Position numbers and translations under genes: made by a program. From positions 1-63,122 of the forward strand of contig JAENRP010000268.1 of the NCBI GenBank assembly GCA_024741835.1: DNA of 63,122 nucleotides, written 5' to 3'. Below the pieces are notes generated by a model, which ran no database searches, was not told the origin of the DNA, and saw only the letters and a list, made by a program, of their open reading frames with translations. Below, one piece after another: positions 21,791-38,600 of the stretch. Source of the stretch: Diplocarpon mali. Its lineage: Eukaryota > Ascomycota > Leotiomycetes > Helotiales > Drepanopezizaceae. Position 1 is the stretch's first letter. Each line of letters starts with the position of its first letter.

Positions 21791-24041
21791 ATGTTCGCAG
21801 CCAACTCGCAACGTCGCCGTGTCCCCCAGTCCGTCAGCCTCCCTCTCCCTCTGCAAGACCCTCCACCACGCTGGTCTCCGACAACGACATCATCGGCGGC
21901 ATCGGCACCGGCACCGGCATCGGCATCGGCATCGGCATCGGCATTGGCATCGGCACCGGCACCGGCACCGGCATTAGCTTTATCTGCATCAACTTCAACT
22001 TCAGCATCACCCTCCTCACCCTCTCCCTCCTCTTCCTCCTCCTCTCCCTCCTCCTCCTCCTCCTCCTCCTCCTCCTCGTCGGCCCCGCACATCTCGACCT
22101 CCCACAATCTCGACGGCACGCCAGTCTCGAGTCGGTTTCCGTGCAGCGAGCAATCGTGGTTCGACCTCCTGTCCCCCCAGCCCTTCGCGCCGAGTCCACC
22201 GCACCCACTGATGCCATCGGAACCTCCTCACTCCAGCTGGCGACAGAACGGCCAACAGACCTCGCAATCCTCGACGACCCGCGCACACCACCGCGACTCG
22301 TCGCTCTCGTCGCTGGGTTCGGCCGGCCCCGCCTCGCCCTACACCGCAGCAAGCACCTACAACCCTCACGTCGTCGGGGACGTCTATCATGCCTACCAGG
22401 AGTACACGCTGCCCAGCTCTGCCCAGCCTCTGACACCTGCGCACACCCCGTCGCGGGAGTCCTTCCTCGTGCCCTCCTATCCGCACTTCTACCACCCCAA
22501 CGCCAACCTCGCCTACTCCACCATGGCTCACGACGTCATCTCCAAGCAGGCGGGAGGCCTCGAGCTGTTGGCCGCGCCCGAGTTCGCCCCCTCGGGAAGG
22601 CCGTCTCTGTCCGCCGCCGCCCCCCCCGCCACGCCCCCCTCGTATGAGGAGGAGAGGCCGATGAGTGGGGAGACGGCGCGTGGCGACCCGGGGCTGTCTG
22701 GGTACCTCCCGCCCGGCGACTATGACGCCCACCGGACCGCGGCCGCGCGGTCCACGGCGCCCAAGCTCGAACGGACCATGACCGACGTGTACTCGGACGA
22801 ACTGTACAACCCCAACTTCCGAATCACCTCGGCCCCCGCCGCCCCCGCCACCTCGAACCTGACGCCGAACACCCTGCTCCCTCCCCAGCACGACATCTTC
22901 GTACAGCGGCTGGAAGCGGCCCAGTCGCAACACCTGCGCGCCAGCGGGCAGGCCCCGTTGACGATACCCTCGCGCGAACGCTCGCCCTTCCGACATGGGT
23001 CGCCGCTGGCGCCCCAGCCAGCGAGCGCGGCCTTTGGGGGATCGGTACAGCAGCTGCGGCAGAGGCGGAAGCAGGAGCGCGACCGCGAGATCTACCAGCA
23101 GCACGTCGGCCGGCTGTCGGCCGCGCAGCCAGCACCGAAGACCATCTCCCCGAAAGAGGTGGATCTGCAGTACCACGAGAGCGAGGACGACGCCCACACC
23201 CCGCTCTTCCCCCCGCCCCCCGGGCAGCCGCCGCCTCCGAGCTACGGCACCCCGCCGGGCGGGGCGCCGGACCCCGCCGAGGGCGACGACGCATCCCCGC
23301 CAAGCTACGCGAGCATGGCGACTGCCCGGCGCGAGAGCGCCTCCCAGCCAGGCCGCTTCGACCGCGCCGCCCCGCCGGCCGTCGCGGGCCCCGCCCGACC
23401 GGTTCCTCAGCAGTACCCCTTCGTCCCGAGTGCCCGGCGGCAGCCGAGCAACGTGTCGAGCATGGGCGACGACTTCCCCTCGACGCTGACGTCGATGGAA
23501 TCCAGCAGCAGCGAGTATGCGCCCGAGGCCCCGGGCCTGCACCGGCCCCTGGGAGCGGCGGCGGACCGGGGCACGTACACCTGCACCTACCACGGCTGCC
23601 CGCTGCGCTTCGACTCGCCGGCGAAGCTGCAGAAGCACAAACGCGAGGGGCATCGCGGCTCGGCCTCGGCCTCGGCCGCGGCCGCGATCGGCAGCGGGGA
23701 GGGCGGCGCGATGACCTCGGCGGCGCAACGGAACTCGCAAGCGGGTCCGCACAAGGTAAGCGAAATCTGCCCAGGTCTTGTCCCTTCGCTGACGTGTGCG
23801 GTAGTGTGAGAGGATCAACCCGTCGACGGGAAAGCCCTGCAACACCATCTTCTCCCGGCCGTACGACCTGACGCGGCACGAGGACACGATCCACAACGCG
23901 GGGAAGGTCAAGGTCCAGTGTCCCCGGTGCAGCGAGGAGAAGACGTTTAGCCGAAACGACGCGCTCACCCGCCATCTCCGCGTGGTGCATCCCGACTACA
24001 TCGATCCGACCAAGGGCCGACGCCGCGCCGGTCACGACTGA
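21791..24041 (+). CDS. C2H2 zinc-finger transcription factor, Rpn4-like (two exons)
   Basis: Join 21,791-23,755 and 23,805-24,041, 733 residues. I chose the ATG in CCCACCATG; the frame is open 44 codons further upstream, so a longer form is possible. Residues about 34-100 are Ala/Pro/Ser low complexity from GGCATC and TCC repeats. The middle is Pro/Ser-rich and disordered, as in activators. Three fingers follow: C598-C603-H616-H621 (CX4CX12HX4H), C656-C667-H680-H685 (CX10C) and C694-C697-H712-H717 (CX2CX14HX4H). The unusual second and third fingers, with SRPYDLTRHEDTIH and EKTFSRNDALTRH, resemble Rpn4, the yeast activator of proteasome genes. Nuclear DNA binding is expected. Similarity to Rpn4 is from memory and limited to the fingers. 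It converges with ARO1. Confidence 0.85.
21900..22090 (+). repeat. In-gene hexamer/trinucleotide repeats (GGCATC, TCC)
   Basis: A GGCATC/GGCACC array followed by a CTC/TCC array within the first exon encodes Ala/Ser/Pro and poly-Ser. Copy number probably varies between strains. Confidence 0.85.
23756..23804 (+). other. 49-nt intron of the zinc-finger gene
   Basis: GTAAGC donor, GCTGACG branch site at about 23,788-23,794, CGGTAG acceptor. It is phase 0 between Lys655 and Cys656, separating finger 1 from fingers 2 and 3. Reading through it ends at a TGA after 18 codons. Confidence 0.92.
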
Positions 24042-25165
24042 GTCGGGCCCCGACGGCTTTTGGGGGAGACGGCGCGCGAGTGGTGGCGGGGGTGGTGGAT
24101 GCGGACGGAGGCATCCCACGGCCCCCGCCACTACTGACGAGCCACGCCCGGCACGACCCGCTGCCCCCCCGCCATCCCACCGCGGGGGGGGGGGGGCTGG
24201 TCGGTCGACGCGAGCGTGCCAGCACGTTACGTCACCGACGCAGGGACTTGAGCAGAGGGAGGCTGGCACGTGCCGGGTCCCGTGGTGATTCGCCGGCGAC
24301 CGAGTGCCCCGCTTCCTGCTCGCGCCTGCTCGCACTCCATGATGACATCACCAACGACATGCCGTTGCTCTGCCACGCGAAACCATGCAAGCATGAAACG
24401 GCTCCGCCGCCCACTGATCATCGTCATTGCATCATCCGCCGACGCTGCACGACCAGCGTCCCTGGCCGGCCGCATGTTGATTTGTTTACGCTCCGCTGCT
24501 TTTTTCTATTCTTTTTTTTTGGGTGTATCTTTCTTTTTCCTTTTTCCCCCCCTCCCCTCGAGGGACCAAGAGGTGGGGGGGGGTCCTGCATCACTTGAGC
24601 GTCATCATCGCATGGGAGGCGCCTGTCTTATTTCACGACTACGGAGCGTCTTGAGGCTCTTTCTCCCTGCGCGCAGACCAGCTCTCGCGAGCCGTGCGTG
24701 GAGAAGTGCGAGCGACCATGTTGTTGTACCGCAAGGGAGGAAAACACGGGCCCCGGGAGGAGGGGTTGGGTTGGGCAGGGCAATGGCACGGGTAGAGACT
24801 AGACTGTATGTGTATACTGGATTGGCTTTCTCGGCTCTCTGGGTTTTTTTTCTCTGGTCACCCTGGGACGATGTATGATGTATGACGTATGATGGACGAA
24901 ACGGCTGTCGACGGGGCTCTTGGATTGTCTGCGCTTGACAGGACCTGCAGCACGTGGGGAGGCAGCACGGGCCCAGGGCTGTTTGGCCGGGTCGTGATAA
25001 TCGCGACTCTTGTACATTAATCCCGAGTTGGCGCGGCACGTGATCGAAACAAGTAGCACTGCTTTTCCCTCTTCCCATCCGTTGTGTCTCCATCGCGGCG
25101 CCGGTCTGGAGGACGAGGACCGGTCGAGGTGCAAGCCCAAGCACCCGAGTCCCATCGCAGGTGAC
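24042..25165. other. Convergent intergenic region with both 3' ends
   Basis: It contains a run of about 12 G near 24,185-24,196, T-rich tracts at 24,500-24,550 that may serve 3' end formation, G runs near 24,575, and a short TATGATG/TATGACG repeat at about 24,872-24,892. E-box CACGTG copies occur at about 24,950 and 25,036. No additional gene is supported. Confidence 0.55.
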
Positions 25166-30240
<5,075 letters not shown>

Positions 30241-30621
30241 AGTAGGGTCAGTCAAGTTTGAAGCGCTTAGTCGAAAAATATGTTTTTTGCGTTTACGCGT
30301 TTTTTATTCTTTCTTCTTTACTACTATAATATATCCAATCTATAGCGTTCTTTTGCTTTTGTAAATTGTAATTTATGAGCTAAGAAAGAGTTATTTATTT
30401 ATTAAATAGCTTTAATTAAAGGCTATGACAGCGAAAGCAAGGCTATAATGATACTTTTGGTACGCAGATTCCTATATGGCGCCCGTTCCCTTTATCCCTA
30501 GGAATATCTTTTAGAAATATTTCATATGCGATCGGAGGGGTTTTGAAGAGACTTCGGAGGGCTATATAGCCTAAGGACCTTAGTAGTATATTTGTACTAG
30601 GCTAGGAGGAGTATAGGAGGG
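30241..30621. other. AT-rich relic between ARO1 and LTR J
   Basis: The composition falls abruptly and RIP-like sequence begins within about 230 bp of the ARO1 start codon. No gene or recognisable element is seen. Confidence 0.5.
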
Positions 30622-30650
30622 TATTGAGAAAGGGATATAGCCATTACTCC
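30622..30650 (+). repeat. LTR J, left piece (continues at 45,873)
   Basis: It begins TATTGAGAAAGGGATATAGC and is cut at ACTCC by Gypsy E1. The remainder resumes at 45,873-45,948 after the duplicated ACTCC. It is related to the family-1 LTR start and to 20,122-20,168. Confidence 0.82.
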
Positions 30651-30931
30651 TGTGACGGCGGAAGCCAAGCACAAGTCGATAAAGTCACTGAGATCAAGGC
30701 TGCCAAATTGTATAGAATTCAAAGCTAAGGAGTGTGTATAAAGTAGGAAACCTCTCTCTTAATATGCCTCCTTAGCCTAAGACTTAGAAAGGTCGATTTC
30801 TATTAACTACTTATATTCTGCCTGCTAAAGGAAAGGTATGATTATAAGATATCGCATCTACTATATTAGTTATAGGTACTTTAATAGTTCTTATGCTCCT
30901 ATTGTAACTATAGTATAACTGTGCTATAATA
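30651..30931 (-). repeat. 3' LTR of Gypsy E1 (281 bp)
   Basis: Begins TGTGACGGCGG on the plus strand and ends GTGCTATAATA (RIP form of GTGCCGTGACA). A purine tract (minus strand AAAAGGGGAGGGGTGA, 30,932-30,947) adjoins it inside the element. Confidence 0.92.
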
Positions 30932-30947
30932 TCACCCCTCCCCTTTT

Positions 30948-32450
30948 AAGAAGCGAGGTGCCCTTATCTCGACTAATCATTAGATAAAGTCGTATATAAT
31001 CCTATTTTCGGCTCTATTAATAAAGCCCTTTATCTTTTCGTTTGTCGGATCCCCTTTAGTATAAATAGTCTTAATAGTAGTCTCGACTAGTTTGTCTAAG
31101 TTGTCGAACGCGCTAACGAGCTTTCTATTGCGTAGATCCTTAAGATCGCGTTATTATTATTGGTTTTCGCATATCTATTCTAGCTAATCTATTTAGTTTG
31201 ACTTCTATCGTTTGGTAAGGGTGCTAGCGGTAGTAGTAGGGGTGGCCTTCCTCTTTTATATAATAGCATAAGTAGCGACTTACTATTATAGCTTATTATT
31301 TTCGTCTTATAATATCTTAAGCTTTAGCTCGTCCTCTTCTACTTTAGCGCGCAAGGCCTTTAATTCGCGGGATTATTCGCTAAGATTGTTATATAAGCGA
31401 TTGAACTCGACTACCTTAAATAGTATAATAAAGACTATATAGCCACCTTATATAAAAGTTCCTCCTTTAGCCTCGATCTTCGCAACCACTTTATCAATAT
31501 TAGTAAGTAGGCGTTCTTTGCTTTGCGCAGCTTTTATAACTGTCTTTTAAATGCGCTATTTAAAGGCTTTGAATCTAGTAGGTCTTAGGTTAACCTATAT
31601 CTCGCCTTAGTCGGAGATATTCTATTATAGCTATCTTTGAAGGTTATTCCTTAGGAGTCTTAACTTATTAGGTTATAACTCTCGAATTATTGCGCTATCT
31701 TTCCTCTTTATTAGTATACTATCCCTCTTTGTCTTAATAGGCGTAGGTCGGTTATCTTTATTATTCTTATTCTTTAACTTATTATAAAGCCAGTCGAAAG
31801 GGACCTTCTTACTAAAGGTAGTACTATTTCTAAATAAGAAGGGGGTCGGGATTAGGGTCGGCGAGGCAGTAGGTTTATTATCTTCGTCTATAAATAGGAG
31901 GGGCATTAGTAATAGCAAGGCCGCAGGTTCGTTGTCTTTATTACTTTTAGATTTGCTATTTATATCACTTATAGTTAAGAGAGAAGAGGTATTTCTAGCT
32001 AGCCTAATTAGCGTTGTAGGTTAGTTATCTATTAGCTATTAGGCAAGGGCAGCCTATATAAAGTCCTCTTCTATTAAGAAGGCTATAGCGTCTTCGACTT
32101 TAATTATAGAATTGTCTTATGTATTAAGGGAGTCGGTAGGCGCAAGGGCAGGCGTAGTAGTCTTATTATTAAAGGGAAAGGGGTTATTTATTAGTTTACT
32201 TATAGTAATAGTTGGTCAAGTAGTTTAGTTCGATAATATAGTATATAGCAGTAGAGCGGTAGGTTAGAAGAGCGAGTTAATTAATTTATAAAAGCAAAGC
32301 GAAGGTAGTAGAAAGAAGAAGTATTTATAAGGAAATAGATCTAAGCAGAAGTACTAGCGTAAAACTGAGAATAAAGGAATAGAATAGTAAAGAATAGCAA
32401 GTAGTAAGGCAGTGAATTATAAGAATAATTTAAAGGAAGGTGGTCTTTAT
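30948..32450 (-). pseudogene. Gypsy E extra 3' reading frame (coiled-coil protein)
   Basis: Between the chromodomain and the 3' LTR, the minus strand keeps one long frame broken only by transition-type stops; a stop-free part is at 31,673-31,918. The middle part (about 31,560-31,280) is rich in Leu, Lys and Glu with heptads typical of a coiled coil, followed by a Thr-rich basic stretch. The N-terminal half is acidic/Pro/Thr-rich. The same sequence recurs in copy E3 (62,594-63,009). I recognise no known family; it could be a particle or chromatin-tethering accessory protein. Confidence 0.55.
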
Positions 32451-32549
32451 TATGCGTTTTCAATAGGTGCATTAGCGTTTAGCGCTTTATTCTTAGTCTC
32501 TATTAGGGTTAAATCGCTATAAAGGTATCTACTATTATTATTAGCACAT

Positions 32550-35461
32550 TTAGTAATAACCTTTATTCTTAAGGGCATTATCTAATAAGTGGTCTAGGTC
32601 GAGTTTATCTTTAGAGGCGACTTCTAGCTAGGTCTGCAATCTCGCCGGGGGCCTAAGGGCGTTAGGGTAATCAGAGTGGAACTTCTTAAATAGTATAGCT
32701 ATATTCTTAAAGTTGCTAATAGGGTACTATTAATCGTTAGGATCCTATCCTACTTAGCTAACTTTATAATAGAGTTGCTTTTGCTATATATTAGACGCTA
32801 AGATTTAGTCGACTTCTTATTTTAAATAGGTATTAATAACAATAGGTTCTACTAGTAGGTTGATCTGCCTTAGCAAGGGGTTGTTAATAGCTTTCCTTAG
32901 TCTATTGGCATAGAAGATATTATATATTCGATAGGATAAGAGTAGGTCTACTTTATAAGAGTAGTAGACTAGACTGATAATTTTAAAAGGGCCTATAATA
33001 AGGAAGTCAAGCTTATTAAAGGGTTGGTCTGTTTTCTAAGCTCTCTTTATAATATACACTAGATCGCCTAAGCTAAAGTTAGGTTAGCGTCGCTTTTTAT
33101 TTGCTTATTTGGATTATCTCTCCTAAGTTGCTAGTATAGATTCTTAAGTAAACTGGACTGCTTTATCGATTCTTTTGGCCTATGCTTGCGCTTCTTTCCT
33201 ATTTAGCTTCTCTTAAGCGCTTAAGTACTTAATAGTATAAGCGGTCTAGTCAAAATCCAAGCGGGGTTTATAACTGTAATCGACTATAGAAGGAGAGAGG
33301 CCAATTGACTTATTCAGGTAAGCGGCGCTAGTAGTATCTATAGCAAGGAGTAAGTCGGCCTAATTGTCCTAGAAGTAATTGATAAAAGGGTATAGTTGTA
33401 TATCAATTATCTAATTAATAATCTTAGTCTATTTGTCTATTTAAGCGTATTCGGAGGTCGATAGCTAGAGCTTAACCTATGCTAGTATTAACAACTCATT
33501 TATAAAGTCAGAGATGAACTAAGGTCCTCGGTTGCTAATAATAGTAAAAGGGCTCCCTTTAAACCTTTAGATATATTAGTAAAATAGGAAGGCAGCGGTC
33601 TGCGCAATAGCCTTCTTTATTATTAATAGGCAGATATGCCGCTTAAAGAGTTGGTCAACTATAATAAATATAGTATTGCAACTATTGCTAATTAATCTAA
33701 GAGTATAGAAGTTTATAAATAGGTCGTCCTATATATATAAGAGGATAGGTAGTAGTTTAAGGAGTCCTAGCGTCTTATCTTAAGGTTTATATAAACGTCG
33801 GCAGTTGTAATAGTTAGCGATATACCTCTTTATATCGCAGCAGTATATAGGCTATTAGTAGTAGTATTAAAGGAACTATATAGTCTTAGTTCTACTAAGG
33901 TGAGCTATCGATATACTATTATAGATTTAGCGAAATAGGCAAGTGCGGAGATTGTCCGGTTCCTTAGGAACTACTAGCCTTTTGTTATATAAAAGTAGTC
34001 TATCCTTTAATAGGGTCTAAGGAGTCTCTTTTCTAATAGCTTTCTCTTACTTTAGTTGCAGCAACTTATAAGTTTAGTTAGCGTTAAGGACTTCTTTTAT
34101 TATTCGAAAGTTATTAATAGAAGAGCGTTCCTTAAAGGTCGTAAGGTCGATTGAAGCTATTATAAGACGATCTTAAATAATACTAGCTAAGTTAAGAAGC
34201 TGTCGGGTTCTCTTAGCTTCTTTTGCGGCTTTTTAAGTAGGCGTGAGTTCGTCTTTTTATAATAGTATATTAGCTATTGTATTCTCCTTTCTAAAGCGAT
34301 AGGTGATCTAGTAATTATATCTTAAGAGTACATCCATCTATCGGATTTATTATTTATTAAGGAGTTTTTTAATTCTAAAGTACTCTAAAGCCTTATAATC
34401 GGTAATCACTAGGAAGCTTAATATACTTCGCAACTCTGCGTTCTATTCTTTTAAAGCTAGTATAATTACTAGCATCTCTTTATTATAGATTTTATAGTAT
34501 AATTCTATATTCTATAATCCTTTAGAGAAGAAGGCGATAGGATGCTATTGTTTATTATCTTTGTCTTTTTAGCTAAGTATTCCAGCTGCCGCTAGGTCTA
34601 AGCAGTCGGTCTCGATCCTTATTAGTCAGTGGTTCTTAAAGTATAGTAAGGTAGGCGCGTTTAGCAGCCGCTTCTTTAATTGTTCAAATGCGTCTTATTA
34701 TTCCTCAGTTAGGACGAACGTCAGGCTAGTCTCCTTTATTATTAGCTAATTAAGGGGGTATGCAATTCGACTATAGGCTTTGATAAATCTCTAGTAGAAG
34801 TTGCAAAATCCTAAGAACGATTGTACTTATTTCTTTATCAATAGGAGGGTCTATTCTTTAATAACCTTGACCTTAGTAGGGTCGACTTGCACTCCTTAGT
34901 TGGTAATAATAAACCCTAGGAATCTAGTACTAGTAATTTTAAATTTGCACTTCTTAATATCGACCTATAGGCCAGCTTTGCGTAGTCTTTTTAAGACCTA
35001 TTTAACGTATTATTAGTACTCTTCCTTAGTTTTCGAAAAGATTAAGATATTATTAATATATATAAAGTAGAAGTCGTTTAAGTATTCTATTAAGATAGTA
35101 TTAATATACTGCTAAAAGGTAGCTAGGCTATTGCATAGTCTAAAGGGGAGTACTACTGGTTTAAAGGAGCTATACCTTATCTTAAAGGCTACTTATATTA
35201 TAGAATCAGGGTCTATTAGGATGCGATAGAATATATAGCAGACATTAAGCTTTGTAAAGAGCGTCGCATTCTTAAGTCGGTTAAGGGTTTCTATAATTAA
35301 AGGGAAGGGGTACTGGTCTTTTTTAATAAGTCTATTTAACTCTTAGTAGTTAATATAGAATCGCAGGCCGCCTCTGGATTTCTTTACAAATAGGATAGGC
35401 GATAAGAAGGCGGCGTTAAACGGTTATATAAATCCTTTCTTTAAATTGTCTATAAGGTATT
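32550..35461 (-). pseudogene. Gypsy E1 pol, RT to chromodomain
   Basis: Minus strand. RT lies at about 35,400-34,900 with YINNILIFSK (mutated YVDD) near 35,030-35,060. RNase H is at about 34,650-34,350. Integrase is at about 34,000-33,100 with GPQFISDF near 33,510-33,530. A chromodomain-like tail is at about 32,830-32,600 (YYKVSWVGQ then a Pro-rich RLQTWL-like end). Transition stops occur throughout. The upstream part of pol continues at 42,638 on the other side of Copia G1. Confidence 0.85.
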
Positions 35462-35633
35462 TGTTGCGCCATGAGGAGCCTCAGGCACTGAGGCATCTGA
35501 GGACTGGCTTATGTAATATACCCCTGAAGTAGCCACAGAGCACTTCTATAAAGGGAGCTTAGGTATATAGTTAGAGTAGAATTTTACAAGCTTCTACTAC
35601 TACTAAGAATCCCCCTTTAAATATAGTATAATA
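35462..35633 (+). repeat. 5' LTR of G1 (172 bp)
   Basis: TGTTGCGCCATGAGG to TATAGTATAATA. It matches 42,466-42,637 and both LTRs of G2. Confidence 0.92.
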
Positions 35634-35699
35634 GTTATCAGCACTATTCGCAACTCTTAGGAGCAAACGATCAAAAATCTACTATATTTAAAGACTTCT

Positions 35700-38600
35700 T
35701 AAAGAGGTCTTACTACTATTTTCATCTATTCTCCCTCGCTTATATGCGTTATACGACCAGACTCGACGTTCTAACGCTCCTAGCTAACTAATAGACCTAT
35801 ACTCCCTATTAACCTAGTCAATATAAGCGAATACTAGTAAAAAGAAGCTTAAGAGCTTAGCTCTAGTGGAGTTATACTCTAGGATAGGAAGTTATAGCGC
35901 ATTTAATACGCTAAGCTAGAGTTTCAAGCCGAATTTCTACGCCTTTAGAAGTATATAAAGAAGCTAAGATAGGTTAATAACTTTAAACTATATACTATAG
36001 AGATAGGAAATTAAGCTTTAATTTATAAAAACGAAGCTCTATACCTATTAGATCTAGAAATAGAACTGCCGCAGTTTGAAAAAATTGTAAAAGGATAGGA
36101 CTAGAGAGTATTATAAAGCTACTATAAGTTATACTAATAGTAGGAAGCTACCGATTAATAAATGCCAGCTTTACTACTACTTGCGAAGATAATAGCTAAA
36201 GATGTAAAGCTAGAGTATAAAATAGCAGTAATATAATACAATCTTATAGTAGAAACGTAGAAAAGGAATAGGAGCTCCTATACTTAATTATACTATTGGA
36301 TTATTAAGATAGTATACCCTATATTGCTTTAAGTAGTATAATATAATTGTAAGGAAGTAGGGAAACTATTGATTTAATAGATTGTAGAGCACTTGCGTAA
36401 GGAACTAGCCCCCTTTAAGGTTAGTATAATAGAATCAATTCGGAAAGACTATAATACTAAGCTTTTTAAAATAAGGAGTAGCAAAGTAGACCTAAAGACC
36501 TGGCTTATTAGCTTTAAGGAGATCTATTAAGAAGTATAAATGTATAGAATCCTAAAGGTTTAAGGCTCCTTTATAATTATAAAGTTTCTATAGTCAGTTT
36601 ACTACTAGGCTCTTACTTAGTCTTAGCAGACTTAGGCAAAGCTTATTAGAGATAATAAGCTAAGTCTAAAGTATAGAAAAAATATAGTCTATTATATTAA
36701 TTGGTTCTTAAGCTTAATAGAGCAAAGCCTCGCAAGCTCTTTATTAAAGGCAACCCTTAGAGTATATGCCTCGCTTAAAGGAATAGGCGATTATACTAAT
36801 CTAAGAGCATTAAGTAAAGGCAAGGCGAAGAAGACTCTTAAGGGGAGTATTAAAAAGTGCCTTTACCCTTAGGTCAAAAATCACTTTTAAAACCTAAAGG
36901 AGTATAATAGGCTAAAATACGCTTTAACTAGCGCTAAAGAAGGTACGCTTTGAAACCTCCTTAGCTATAATAAGGTCAAAAGAACGCGCGAAAACCTTAC
37001 TTCCTTAAAATAGAAAGAGCTTTAAGCTAAGCTCTCCTATATTAAATAAGCTCTTATAGATTAATTTAAGGAAAGAACATCTACTAAAGCTTTAAAGAGC
37101 GGCAAATCCAAGATTATAGCCGCCCTCTTAGATCCAACTCTCTTTAAAGACTTTATCTTAAGAATATACTCTACCTTTAAAGCTCCTTACGCTCTTTTAA
37201 ATACAACCCTACTTAATAACTGTACTGCGATACACTTTATTAATTAAAAGGAGCTTCTAGTTCTTAGATTATTAAAAATCGCATATCCCTAGGACTATAT
37301 AAAGGTAAGGAGCTTGAGTCTGCTAATAAGAGAGAAGGGTATATATTTAATAAAAAGGGTTCTTACTAATAGAAGAGACTTAAAGCTTAGGAATATAGCA
37401 CTTATAGATAGGTTTAATATTAATATTATCTTAAAGCCTCTTTTAAAGAAGGCTAAGGTATAGTATATAGGCCTAGACGCAACGCTTTAAAGGGGTATAG
37501 CAGATAATAATATAGTTATAAAGTAGCTAAAGTATAGGTCGAATATCATAGTATTTAAATATAAGCCTATCAACTTTTATAATGCTCTTAACTTGCTATA
37601 CTATACTTAACCAACTTACCTAGCCTTTCCTACTTTATAATAGCGTCTGCGAAGCTAATATAAACCCTTAAGGAGTAGCGTATTCCTAAGAGCTAGGAAC
37701 GATTCGGCAGATATTTAGCACCTTCGATTAAGCCATTTAAGAGTAGAGGCGCTTAAGAAGCTTATATTAAATGTAAAGGGGGTAAAGATTAAGGGGAAGC
37801 TATAAATCAATTATAAAGCTTACGCTTAGGCAAAAGCTAAGCAAAAGCCTTTTAAGAGAAAATTAGATTTTAAGGCTTTAAGACTATTCTTTAAGTGCTC
37901 TTAAGACCTATTTAACTATAGTATATTAAGCCTTTCCTTAGAAAGCTGGCTTCTTTTAATTAAGGATGAATTTAATAGGAAGTTATTTGAATATACTCTA
38001 CTTTATAAGTCCCTAATGCTAGTTTTAAAAGCTCTTTAATCTTTTAAAGTATAGGTAAAGCGCTATTATAGCCTCTTCCTATATATTTTAAAAAGCGATA
38101 ATAATACCTTAGTATTCCTCTTATAAAGAGTATCGAAATATAAAGAGTAGTGCAAAGCTAAAGGTATAGAGGTAGAAGTCACTCTATCCTATACTTATAA
38201 ACTAAATAGAGCTTTTAAGAGAGCAGGAGCAGAGATTATTAAAAAGGCACTTACTATACTAATTTCTACTAACCTTTTAAAGTACCTATGGCCTAAAGCC
38301 GTACTAGCTGTAATATACCTTTATAATATTAGCCTATTAAAGCGCAAGGGATAGAAGAGTCTAAATGAGGTGCTTTAGCTTTAGTTTAAATAATACTTTA
38401 AGTAGTATAATCTGCAGATTATTATAAAGCTTACTACTAATTTAAAACTAAAATAGAGGGATATAAAAGCGTATAGAGCGCGCGCAACCTATTAGCAAAG
38501 GAGAAGGAAGCTCTAAAGAATAAGAGAGCTTTTAAAACTATACTACAAAGGCATATTAGATACCTAGTTAATTACTATACTACTAATATATATAGGATCT

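Noticed and set aside
21538..22647. 369-codon plus-strand open frame in another phase
   Set aside because: Overlaps the zinc-finger gene out of frame and reads through its repeats; no domain.
22016..23968. 650-codon minus-strand open frame opposite the zinc-finger gene
   Set aside because: Arg/Gly-rich shadow of the real GC-rich coding exon with no recognisable domain; the plus-strand frame has clear zinc fingers and a proper intron.
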